This document shows positions 53,688 to 61,534 of a DNA stretch of 64,000 bases, one piece after another. The notes under the pieces are model-generated. The model saw only the letters and a program-made list of their open reading frames with translations, did not search any database and was not told the DNA's origin. This stretch comes from CADEEX01 sp040081555 (GTDB lineage: Bacteria; Acidobacteriota; Vicinamibacteria; Vicinamibacterales; CAVVIG01). Location: contig JBEBGG010000001.1 in NCBI GenBank assembly GCA_040081555.1, positions 1 through 64,000 on the forward strand, given 5' to 3'. Made by a program: the position numbers and the translations under genes. Position 1 is the stretch's first letter; each line of letters begins with the position of its first letter.

Positions 53688-56368
53688 TCGGCGCCATTCG
53701 CCGAAGCGCACGGACCCTGGACGGCGTGTGCGCGCTGTTGCTGTGTGAAGGCCTCGCCGTCGGACTCTGGCTCCTGCCAGCGTCTGCCCACATCGTGCAA
53801 TGGCCGGCGTCTGGGCCGGTGCGACTGGCGCTGCTGGCGCCGCTCTGGCAGCTGAAGATCGCCGTCACTGTCGGCGCGGCCGTGGCCGGGGCGCTGTGGT
53901 GGAGCGGTCTGGCCGTGCGGCGGTACGCGGCGTTGCTCGTCGTGTGGTTGTGGGCGGTGCCCTACTTGCCGTGGTTACCAGATCGATGGCCGTTGCTGCT
54001 GGTCCTTGCCGGACCGCTACGATGGATGCTGCTCGGTCTGGCCGCGGCATCCCTGGTTCCCGCGTCTTGGTTCGGCGCTGTGACGTCGAGGCTTTCTCGG
54101 TTGACCCGTGCGTCGGTCTTTGTCATCAGTCTGGTTGTGTTTGCGGCGTGTGGCCTGTCGGCGGCTCACGTCCACGGACTGGTCGGCGACGAGCCCCACT
54201 ATCTGGTGATCAGCGAGAGCCTCCTCAAAGATCAGGATCTCCAGATCGAGAACAACCATCAGCGCAAGGACTACGCGTCGTTTTTCGGCGGCGTCCTGCA
54301 CCCCGACTTCATGCAGCGGGGCACCAACGGCGAGATCTATTCGATACACGCCCCTGGCCTGCCGGCCATAAGCCTGCCCGCATACGCAGTGTTTGGCTAT
54401 AGGGGCGTGATCGTCTTCGTGGCCTTGCTGGCGGCACTCACCGCGCTCGCCATCTTCGATCTCGCGATGACGCTTGCCGGACGGCCGGCGGCGATCTTCA
54501 CCTGGGTGGTGACGTGCGCGACGGCGCCGTTCATTCCCTATGCGTGGTCGATCTTTCCAGAGATGCCTGGCGCCTGGATCGTGGCGTACGGTGCGCGTTG
54601 GCTCTGGGAGAGGGAATCCCGCCCGGCGCGTACCTGGATGCTGCGAAGCGCTGCCTTTGGGCTCTTGCCGTGGGTGCACACGAAGTTTGTGATCTTCGCG
54701 GTCGTCTTTGGGCTCGCACTTGCGCTGCACCTGCTGCGCCGGCCCAAGGCGCTGCTGGCCTTTGCGATCCCGGCGACCCTATCCGCCGTGGCTTGGCTCT
54801 ATTCGTTCTACGCGATCTACGGCGTCTGGAATCCCGAGGCGCCATACGGCGCCTATGCCACCGAGTTCGTGCGGATGCAATTCGTGTTTCACGGCCTGGT
54901 CGGCATCCTGTTCGATCAGAAGTTCGGTTTGTTGTTCTACAGTCCGATCTATCTGGCCGCTCCGCTTGGATGTTGGTGGCTCCTGAAGGACCGTGCCTCT
55001 CGATTTCCTGCCCTCGTGTTGCTGATCGCGGTTGTCGCCTATGTCGGCAGCACGGCGCGCCTCTGGATGTTCTGGGGAGGTGCGAGCGCGCCGGCGCGGT
55101 TCCTTGTGCCGATCGTGCCGTGCCTTGCCCCAATGGTGGCGCTGTCCGTTGCTCGTGCACGTCATCCGCTGTGGCGTGGCTGCATCTCGCTCTGGGCCGC
55201 GATCGGTGTGGGCATCGCCATCCTGTCGGTGATTGAGCCGAGTCGTCTGATTCTCTATAGCGTGCCGCACGGTCGGGCGCGGATTCTTGAGATGTTGCAG
55301 GCCGGCTCGCCCCTCGCGCTATCGGTGCCGACATTCACCGATCCTGACTGGGCGCAGTTTCTCCCTTCGCTTGGGTGGTGGCTGGTGCTGGCCGTCCTGT
55401 CGACGGGAATCGTGGTCCTGGTCGCTCGTCGCGTCGCGCTCACGGCCTGGCGGACGACGGCTCTTGTCGTGGGCCTCTTTGCGCTCGGTGGTGCGGTGCT
55501 GACATCGCATCCAGAGGCGTCTGTTCGTCGAGAGACGGCTCAGCGTGGTGCGCTGGAGTTGCTCGAACGATTCGATGGCCCCCGGCATCGTGTCGCCAAC
55601 TACCGTACGCTCGCGTTGGCATCGCCAGAGGCGATGCGTCTACTGACCACGGTATCGATGACGCCGGAGAACCCGGTACCAGAAGACGGCACGCTCCTTG
55701 GTCCACTCACCGTTGCGCCAGGGCGATACGAGGCCCGGATCTGGTTTGGCGGCAGCGGCCAACATCGTGGGGAAGTGTCTGTTGGAGCGCTGGGCCAGGC
55801 GACCTTCGCGACGGTGGACGGTGTCCTCTCGAACCCGACGACGATGGCCTTCGATCTTCCCATCACCGTTGGCCGTCTGATCGTGCGGTCGTCACACGCA
55901 GACGTGGCCGCGGCAGTGTCGAGGGTGGAGATCGTACCGGTCTCGGTTGTGCCAGCCAGTGAGCGCGATCCGTCGCCTGTCTATGCGGTTGAATCGTTGC
56001 CGGCGCGCCCAGGCGCACTCATTGCCTACGTGGATGAATGGTCGTACCCCGAGCACGGCACGTTCTGGACGCGTGGGACAGCCCGCGCCAGGATCCTGGT
56101 GGCCCCGGCTGGCGCGGCGAACATGACGATGTTTGTATCCGCAGGGCCGAACACGAGTCGCGTGACCTGGCGAATTGGTCTCGACGCGCCGCAGACCGTG
56201 ACCGTGCCTGCCGGGGAAGAGATCTCGCTGGTTGTACCTCTGGTGACAACGGCGACGCTTGTGGCGATTGAGCTGCAGTCGAGCACCGAGTTTCGTCCGG
56301 GGGAAGTGGATGTGGCCTCGACGGATATGCGTCGGTTGGGATGCCGGGTGCGGATCGAGTTCGAGTAG
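53684..56368 (+). CDS. Large GT-C-like membrane protein with C-terminal beta-rich domain
   Basis: 894-residue polytopic protein. Hydrophobic N-terminus, then the acidic loop VGDEPHYLVISESLLKDQDL, YSIHAPGLPAISLPAYAVFG and LFDQKFGLLFYSPIYLAAPL. These blocks parallel the 753-residue protein at 45284. The last 280 residues are beta-rich and periplasmic. The GTG at 53684 overlaps the upstream TGA, so it is coupled to the fusion gene. Probable glycosyltransferase using the lipid-linked sugar made by the GT2 enzyme. Confidence 0.78.
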   Translation: MIGAIRRSARTLDGVCALLLCEGLAVGLWLLPASAHIVQWPASGPVRLALLAPLWQLKIAVTVGAAVAGALWWSGLAVRRYAALLVVWLWAVPYLPWLPDRWPLLLVLAGPLRWMLLGLAAASLVPASWFGAVTSRLSRLTRASVFVISLVVFAACGLSAAHVHGLVGDEPHYLVISESLLKDQDLQIENNHQRKDYASFFGGVLHPDFMQRGTNGEIYSIHAPGLPAISLPAYAVFGYRGVIVFVALLAALTALAIFDLAMTLAGRPAAIFTWVVTCATAPFIPYAWSIFPEMPGAWIVAYGARWLWERESRPARTWMLRSAAFGLLPWVHTKFVIFAVVFGLALALHLLRRPKALLAFAIPATLSAVAWLYSFYAIYGVWNPEAPYGAYATEFVRMQFVFHGLVGILFDQKFGLLFYSPIYLAAPLGCWWLLKDRASRFPALVLLIAVVAYVGSTARLWMFWGGASAPARFLVPIVPCLAPMVALSVARARHPLWRGCISLWAAIGVGIAILSVIEPSRLILYSVPHGRARILEMLQAGSPLALSVPTFTDPDWAQFLPSLGWWLVLAVLSTGIVVLVARRVALTAWRTTALVVGLFALGGAVLTSHPEASVRRETAQRGALELLERFDGPRHRVANYRTLALASPEAMRLLTTVSMTPENPVPEDGTLLGPLTVAPGRYEARIWFGGSGQHRGEVSVGALGQATFATVDGVLSNPTTMAFDLPITVGRLIVRSSHADVAAAVSRVEIVPVSVVPASERDPSPVYAVESLPARPGALIAYVDEWSYPEHGTFWTRGTARARILVAPAGAANMTMFVSAGPNTSRVTWRIGLDAPQTVTVPAGEEISLVVPLVTTATLVAIELQSSTEFRPGEVDVASTDMRRLGCRVRIEFE

Positions 56369-56381
56369 CGCGGCGGGCTGC

Positions 56382-56395
56382 ACTCATTAATGAGT
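56382..56395. promoter_or_regulatory. 14-bp perfect palindrome ACTCATTAATGAGT
   Basis: AT-rich symmetric site in an otherwise GC-rich region, 28 bases upstream of the -35-like TTGAAA. Two smaller dyads follow (TGCC-ggaat-GGCA and TTTC-tgatt-GAAA). It has the size of a dimeric-regulator operator. Confidence 0.55.
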
Positions 56396-56422
56396 AATAA
56401 ATGCCGGAATGGCAATTTCTGA

Positions 56423-56452
56423 TTGAAAACTACCGTTGCGGCGTTGTCTAAT
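56423..56452 (+). promoter_or_regulatory. Candidate promoter of the AT-hook-like gene
   Basis: TTGAAA (56423-56428), an 18-base spacer and TCTAAT (56447-56452). The ATG at 56462 is only 9 bases past the -10 box, so the transcript is probably leaderless. Confidence 0.5.
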
Positions 56453-56461
56453 GGTCACTCC

Positions 56462-57031
56462 ATGAGCGAGGCGCGCACTCGGTCGACCCCGGGCCTGCCA
56501 CACCGACGCGGTCGGCCGCAGAAGTTTGGCCGTCCCGGCCACGTCGTGTCAGTGACACTTCCAGAAGATGCGTTGGAGTCCTTGAGCCGTGTCGACCCGG
56601 ACACCGGCTGGGCCATTGTCAAACTCCTCGAGCGCGCTCCTCGGGGGGGCCGCAAGGAGGTCCTTCCGCGCGATGTCGAGCTGGCGCGAATTTCGGGACG
56701 GCGTTCACTCATTGTGGTCAGTCGCGCAGCCTTCAGAAACCTGCAGGGCGTGAGCCTTGTCCCGATCGACGAGCGGCGGGCGTTTGTGGCGCTCGAAGTC
56801 GGTCGTGGGATGGGCGATCTGGAATTGGCGGTGATTGACGGGCTCTCGGACGGACGGGTCCTTCCGCAAGAGCGCAAGGCGCTCGAGGGCCTGCGCAGAC
56901 AGCTCGCTGCCTGGCGTCGCGACCGGCGTCTGGTGTTTCACACGCGGTCGATTATCGTGGTCGAGGAAGAGGGCCCGGCCCGTCGTCCACCACGCCGTGG
57001 GGCGCGAGAGACCTCTGTGGCAGCCTCTTAG
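56462..57031 (+). CDS. AT-hook-like / ribbon-helix-helix-like DNA-binding protein
   Basis: 189-residue protein. The N-terminus carries HRRGRPQKFGRPGH, with two R-G-R-P/G-R-P cores like AT-hooks. A beta-helix-helix-like stretch follows (VVSVTLPEDALESLSRVD). The rest is a charged alpha/beta domain with a basic C-terminus (RRPPRRGARE). No named family recognised. It lies behind a palindrome-rich, AT-rich leader. ATG 56462 chosen over an upstream TTG at 56423 that overlaps the -35-like box. Confidence 0.6.
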   Translation: MSEARTRSTPGLPHRRGRPQKFGRPGHVVSVTLPEDALESLSRVDPDTGWAIVKLLERAPRGGRKEVLPRDVELARISGRRSLIVVSRAAFRNLQGVSLVPIDERRAFVALEVGRGMGDLELAVIDGLSDGRVLPQERKALEGLRRQLAAWRRDRRLVFHTRSIIVVEEEGPARRPPRRGARETSVAAS

Positions 57032-57087
57032 CGTAGGCCCGACTGTTGTTTGCCCGCTCGCGTCGTCAAGGACGACTGGTTCTCAGA

Positions 57088-58299
57088 ATGTACATGTCAA
57101 TGCATAGACGGTTTTCGACACTCGTGATTGCTGGGGCGGTGGTTGGTGTGACGACGGGTTGTACCACGTCGGCGGTGCAACCGTCCGGGAAGATCTCCGT
57201 AGCAGCGCCGAGCGGTGTTCTGCCGGCCCAGAATGCGACCCTCCGGTTCATCGATCAGCCGATCACGCTGTCGATCAACAACGGCGTGGTGGCGGAGCCC
57301 AGCGCGACGACCTATACGTTCGAGGTGTCGACCGACGTGAGCTTCTCCAACAAGGTTCAGACAAAGAGCGGCATTGCTCAGTCGGCCGGCAGTGTGACAA
57401 GCGTCAAGCTCGATCCCCTGGCCGGCAGCACGGATTACTACTGGCATGCGCGAACCGAGGCTGGGGGCACCGTCGGGGTGTTTAGTCCGACATTTGCCTT
57501 CAAGGTCGGACCGCCAATCAGTGTGAGTGCCGTCACGCTGGTCTCGCCAGCCGCTGCGGCTGAGACCGGATCTCTGGTGACGTTTGTCGTCAATAACGCA
57601 CAGCGCACTGGTCCGGCCGGCCCAATCACGTATCGTCTCGAGGTCTCGACATCGCCGACCTTTGGCTCGCTGGTGTTTGATCAAACAGTGGCAGAGGGGG
57701 GCGGCGGCCGCACCAGCTTTTTGTCTGACGAACTGCCGGCTGAGACCAACCTCTACTGGCGGGTAACGCCGAGGGACGACGCCAACGACATTACCGGCCA
57801 ACCGAGTGCCACCTCGCAGCTGTTCACCAAGTTTGCGATCGACCTGACGAAGGTGGTGTACCTCAAGGCCCCGAACATCTCCGGTTGGAAGCGCACGGGA
57901 TTTCTCTTTCCGGTCGAGCAGGACGGAGCCACGGGTGATATGTGCACCAGGTTTACCGATCCGGGCTGGCCAGATGTGATCTTTCCGTACCTCGGGCCCG
58001 ACGACGATCCAAACTTTGGCGTCTACGCCAACCAGTGGTATTTCGCAAAGATCGGCGGCACGTGGTACGGCGGTGCAGGCGAGTGGATCTACCGCGCGGC
58101 TCTCAGCGTCTGCAAGGGCGGACAGCTCACCGACCACATCGGCCCGGACTCCGGTTTTGGTGAACCGTTCAAGTCATGGCGACCCACTGTTGGCGAACTG
58201 GTGGGCTACGCCATTACGTCGATCGCGCGCAACGGTTATCGGTCGGTGGATCAGCGCACGCAGGTACTGGTGCAGCCGTGGCACGACAGCTCGCGCTAA
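57088..58299 (+). CDS. Probable lipoprotein with two Ig/FN3-like domains
   Basis: 403-residue exported protein. A signal peptide (FSTLVIAGAVVGVTTGC) leads to a weak lipobox (V-T-T-G-C). Two fibronectin-type beta domains follow, each with a Y-x-F/L-E-V-S-T motif (TYTFEVSTDVSFSNKV, TYRLEVSTSPTFGSLV). A C-terminal aromatic domain of about 140 residues has WKRTGFLFPVEQDG and WYGGAGEWIYRAAL. ATGs at 57088, 57094 and 57100 are all possible. Function unknown. Confidence 0.68.
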   Translation: MYMSMHRRFSTLVIAGAVVGVTTGCTTSAVQPSGKISVAAPSGVLPAQNATLRFIDQPITLSINNGVVAEPSATTYTFEVSTDVSFSNKVQTKSGIAQSAGSVTSVKLDPLAGSTDYYWHARTEAGGTVGVFSPTFAFKVGPPISVSAVTLVSPAAAAETGSLVTFVVNNAQRTGPAGPITYRLEVSTSPTFGSLVFDQTVAEGGGGRTSFLSDELPAETNLYWRVTPRDDANDITGQPSATSQLFTKFAIDLTKVVYLKAPNISGWKRTGFLFPVEQDGATGDMCTRFTDPGWPDVIFPYLGPDDDPNFGVYANQWYFAKIGGTWYGGAGEWIYRAALSVCKGGQLTDHIGPDSGFGEPFKSWRPTVGELVGYAITSIARNGYRSVDQRTQVLVQPWHDSSR

Positions 58300-58343
58300 C
58301 CTGGGTGTTTCGGTCCACGCCGGAATCTCACCCGCTTGGGAGC

Positions 58344-58359
58344 ACCGCCTCCAGGCGGT
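58344..58359. other. Intergenic GC hairpin
   Basis: 6-bp stem ACCGCC / GGCGGT with a TCCA tetraloop, 44 bases after the lipoprotein stop and 20 bases before the next ATG. No U-tract. Confidence 0.5.
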
Positions 58360-58379
58360 CAACGCAGAGGGACGAGTAG

Positions 58380-59027
58380 ATGAGATTGTGTGTCGCGGGA
58401 GTACTGGGGATCTTGGGGCTCTCGAGCGTCGCGTCGGCGCAACCGGCAACGACGGACGCGAGAGGCTACGTGGCCGTTGTGGCGCAGTCGGCAGTTGGCG
58501 ACGTCACCAGCCAGTCGTTCGGGCTTGAGGGCGGCTGGTACCGGACGCCGAACTTGGCGATCTTCGTGGAGCTGGGTGCCGTTCGAGATACCGCGCCAGC
58601 GACCATCGGGCCGGCAGCCCAGCTCATCGCCGGGCATCTGGCACGGAATCAATCTGCACCCGTCAGCTATTCGGTGAAGCAGCCGGTCGGATTTATCAGC
58701 GGCGGTGTGAGATATGAGCGTGGCGGGCAGCGCAAGATTCGCCCGTACGTGCTTGGGGCAGTTGGTGTCGCGAGAGTGACGCGCGATGTCACCTTTGCCC
58801 TGGGCGGTAAGGACGTGACCGGAGCATTGGCGACCTACGGCGTGGTGCTCGGCACGGACCTCGCAGGGTCGACCTCGAATCCGATGGTCACCTTTGGGGG
58901 CGGCGCGGCGTGGAAACCCCGGGGGGCCTGGGTATTCGACGCCGGCTACCGCTTCTCTCGGATCATCATCGACACGGCCAGCACCAGCCTGAGTCGGATC
59001 GGTCTCGGCATCGGCTACACGTTCTAA
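58380..59027 (+). CDS. Outer-membrane beta-barrel protein
   Basis: 215-residue protein with a signal peptide (MRLCVAGVLGILGLSSVASA, cleaved near AQPA). Alternating beta strands run to the C-terminal aromatic GYTF. It may partner the preceding lipoprotein. Substrate unknown. Confidence 0.7.
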   Translation: MRLCVAGVLGILGLSSVASAQPATTDARGYVAVVAQSAVGDVTSQSFGLEGGWYRTPNLAIFVELGAVRDTAPATIGPAAQLIAGHLARNQSAPVSYSVKQPVGFISGGVRYERGGQRKIRPYVLGAVGVARVTRDVTFALGGKDVTGALATYGVVLGTDLAGSTSNPMVTFGGGAAWKPRGAWVFDAGYRFSRIIIDTASTSLSRIGLGIGYTF

Positions 59028-59140
59028 GGGCTGCCTCCTGCTGGGCGACCTAGCCCATCGACAGGTGCCGTGCATCATCGATACTCTTGGCTCTGGTGAA
59101 GCTCTTTCCGCTCGGCCTGTCGCCGTCTCTGAGCCCGCGT

Positions 59141-60190
59141 ATGCGGCATGGCGGGATCGTGGTGCTGTTGTCGGCACTCTCCGTCACCAAATGCGGCGAT
59201 TCGCCTGTGACACCCACGCCACCGCCGACCGACCCGCCGGCGATTTCGTGTCCCGCTTCGCAGCAGGTCTCAACGCTTCTCGGACAGCCGGTGTCGGTCG
59301 TCTATGGGACTCCGACCGTCGTCGGAGGGACGACCCCGGTGGCCGTCTCGTGTGTTCCGTCGAGCGGATCGACGTTCCCGATCGGCGCTACGTCGGTCAC
59401 GTGCACGGCCACTGACGCGAAACAGCGGGCCTCGTCCTGCTCCCTGACCGTCACCGTGACGGCGCCTGCTCAACTCAGCCTGACGCGATTTGCGGCCTTT
59501 GGCGACAGCATCACACTGGGGGAAGACGGCACGGCCGCGGTGACCGCATCCGTGGGTGGCAAGCTGATCTTTGGCGAGCATATCGTGCTCACCGGGCTCG
59601 AGTATCCGTCGGACTTGCAGTTGGCTCTGCGGTCTCGGTATCCGACGCAAGCCTGTGTGACTTTCGTTCAGAATCTGGGCAGGGGCGGTGAGCAGGTGGG
59701 TGTGCCCCCCGGTGATCCAGATGGCGGTCTGGCGCGCTTTTCGGCCACGGTTCTTGGAGGTGGTTACCAGGCGGTGCTGATCATGGAGGGAAGTAATGAC
59801 GCCTACTGGGCGTTCTTCAATGGCCCTGGGAATCTACCGCTCGTCACCACCAACCTGCGGACGATGATTACGCAAGCGAAAGCCGCAGGCATCCGTCCGT
59901 ATCTGGCCACCTTGCCCCCGGCCCTTCTGCAGTCGGCGTGCATCCCGTCGTGCCGTGGCTATGGCGAAGCGTTTATTCCCGGACTGAACTCGCAGATCCG
60001 GAATCTCGCGCAGACTGAGGGCGTGACGCTGGTCGACGTGAGCCAGGCGTTCGGCGGCGACCTGACGTTGTTGTCGACCGACGGTTTGCACCCCAATGCC
60101 GCCGGTTTTCAGCGCATCGCCGACACGTTCCTGGCAGCGATTCGTTCGACGCTCGAACGCTCAACGCCGGGTCCCTCCGCCTGCAGCTAG
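59141..60190 (+). CDS. SGNH/GDSL hydrolase, probable lipoprotein with HYR-like domain
   Basis: 349-residue exported hydrolase. The lipoprotein-type signal (MRHGGIVVLLSALSVTKC) leads to a Pro/Thr linker and an HYR-like beta domain (about 40-115, with paired Cys). A C-terminal SGNH domain follows. Block I is FAAFGDSITLGEDG (Ser nucleophile), G block LGRGGEQV, N block MEGSNDAYW, and the catalytic His is in TDGLHPNAAG. In-frame GTG 59096 and TTG 59087 are alternatives. Acts on esters of the envelope or on environmental polysaccharide; substrate unknown. Confidence 0.78.
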   Translation: MRHGGIVVLLSALSVTKCGDSPVTPTPPPTDPPAISCPASQQVSTLLGQPVSVVYGTPTVVGGTTPVAVSCVPSSGSTFPIGATSVTCTATDAKQRASSCSLTVTVTAPAQLSLTRFAAFGDSITLGEDGTAAVTASVGGKLIFGEHIVLTGLEYPSDLQLALRSRYPTQACVTFVQNLGRGGEQVGVPPGDPDGGLARFSATVLGGGYQAVLIMEGSNDAYWAFFNGPGNLPLVTTNLRTMITQAKAAGIRPYLATLPPALLQSACIPSCRGYGEAFIPGLNSQIRNLAQTEGVTLVDVSQAFGGDLTLLSTDGLHPNAAGFQRIADTFLAAIRSTLERSTPGPSACS

Positions 60191-60199
60191 CCGGCGGCC

Positions 60200-61528
60200 T
60201 CACTGTGGTGGGTCAGCGGCACCGTGTCGTCTCGACGTACCTGCGAGTCTGATGAGGATGGCACCAACGGTGCCGGCCACGACCGACCCCGCCAGAATGC
60301 CGACCTTCGCGGAATCAAGCAGCGGCGTGCCCTGAAACGCCAGCGTCCCTATGAAGAGGGACATCGTGAATCCGATGCCACCGAGCCACGCACAGCCGTG
60401 CAGGGCCTGCCAGGTGACACCTTGAGGAAGCGCGCCGATGCGTGCCCGGACCGCTCCGTAGGCGGCCAACGTAATGCCCAGAGGTTTGCCGACGATCAGC
60501 CCGAGCATCACCGCCATCGTCACGCCGCTTGGGGATGAGCCACCGAGCAGGACACCGGCGTTCGACAGAGCAAACAGCGGCATCACGACGAACCCCGAAA
60601 ATCTCTGCAGGGCGTGCTCGAGCCCGAGCAGAGGCGCGGTCACGCTTTCGCTCGCCCGCTCGAGGCCAATGATGGCTTCCTGTTGTCCCTTACTTGTCAG
60701 GACCAGGAGATCGCCCGTTTCTGTTCGGTCGAATTCGTCCAGCAGCATTCTGGCCCGCGCCGAGTATTGGGCGGCATTGATGCGCGTGCGTGTCGGAATG
60801 GTGAATGCGAGCACGACCCCCGCAATTGTTGCGTGGATGCCTGATTGGTGGACGAAGAACCACAGCAGGGCGCCGAGAACGAGGTACGGCGTCAGCCTGC
60901 GAACGCCGAGCGCGTTTAGTGAAATCAGCACACCGACAATGGCCGCCGCAAACACGAGCGCTTGCCACACGATTGTTGAGGTGTAGAAGAGAGCGATCAC
61001 GGCGACGGCTCCCATGTCGTCGACAATGGCGAGGGCCGCCAGGAACACCTTGAGCCCTGCCGGTGCCCCAGGTGCGACCAATGCGAGGACGCCCAGCGCG
61101 AAGGCGATATCAGTGGCCATGGGAATGGCCCAGCCGTCCGCTGCCTGGCCGCCACCACTGGCCAGCGCGTAGACGAGTGCAGGCACAACCATCCCTCCGA
61201 TGGCGCCCGCGATCGGCAGGGCGGCCTGGCGCGGGGACGCCAGCTCTCCCGCGACTGCCTCGCGTTTGATCTCCAGACCGACCAACAGGAAGAAGATCGC
61301 CATCAGCCCGTCGTTGATCCACTGGTGCGCGGTTAGCGACAGTCCGTGTCCATTTGCAGACACCGCAAGGGGCATGGCCAGCAGGTGGTGATACGCCTCG
61401 GCCCAAGGGGAGTTGGCGACCACGAGAGCGAGCGCTGCGCACGCCACCAACAACGCGCCGCCGGCAGCTTCAGTGCGAAAGAACTCCTGGAACGCGCTCG
61501 TCGAATTGGTGTCTCGGGCGTCAATCAT
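60200..61528 (-). CDS. nhaA: Na+/H+ antiporter NhaA
   Basis: 442-residue antiporter. Family blocks are the N-terminal SAFQEFFRTEAAGGALLVAC, the cation site PMATDIAFALGVLALVAP and AIVDDMGAVAVIALFY (the Asp pair of the ion-binding site), and the long TM4/TM11 assembly. The loop after TM8 (ARMLLDEFDRTETGDLLVLT) is longer than in E. coli. Stop is 9 bases from the SGNH gene end, convergent. Confidence 0.94.
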   Translation of the reverse strand: MIDARDTNSTSAFQEFFRTEAAGGALLVACAALALVVANSPWAEAYHHLLAMPLAVSANGHGLSLTAHQWINDGLMAIFFLLVGLEIKREAVAGELASPRQAALPIAGAIGGMVVPALVYALASGGGQAADGWAIPMATDIAFALGVLALVAPGAPAGLKVFLAALAIVDDMGAVAVIALFYTSTIVWQALVFAAAIVGVLISLNALGVRRLTPYLVLGALLWFFVHQSGIHATIAGVVLAFTIPTRTRINAAQYSARARMLLDEFDRTETGDLLVLTSKGQQEAIIGLERASESVTAPLLGLEHALQRFSGFVVMPLFALSNAGVLLGGSSPSGVTMAVMLGLIVGKPLGITLAAYGAVRARIGALPQGVTWQALHGCAWLGGIGFTMSLFIGTLAFQGTPLLDSAKVGILAGSVVAGTVGAILIRLAGTSRRHGAADPPQ

Positions 61529-61534
61529 CAGCGT

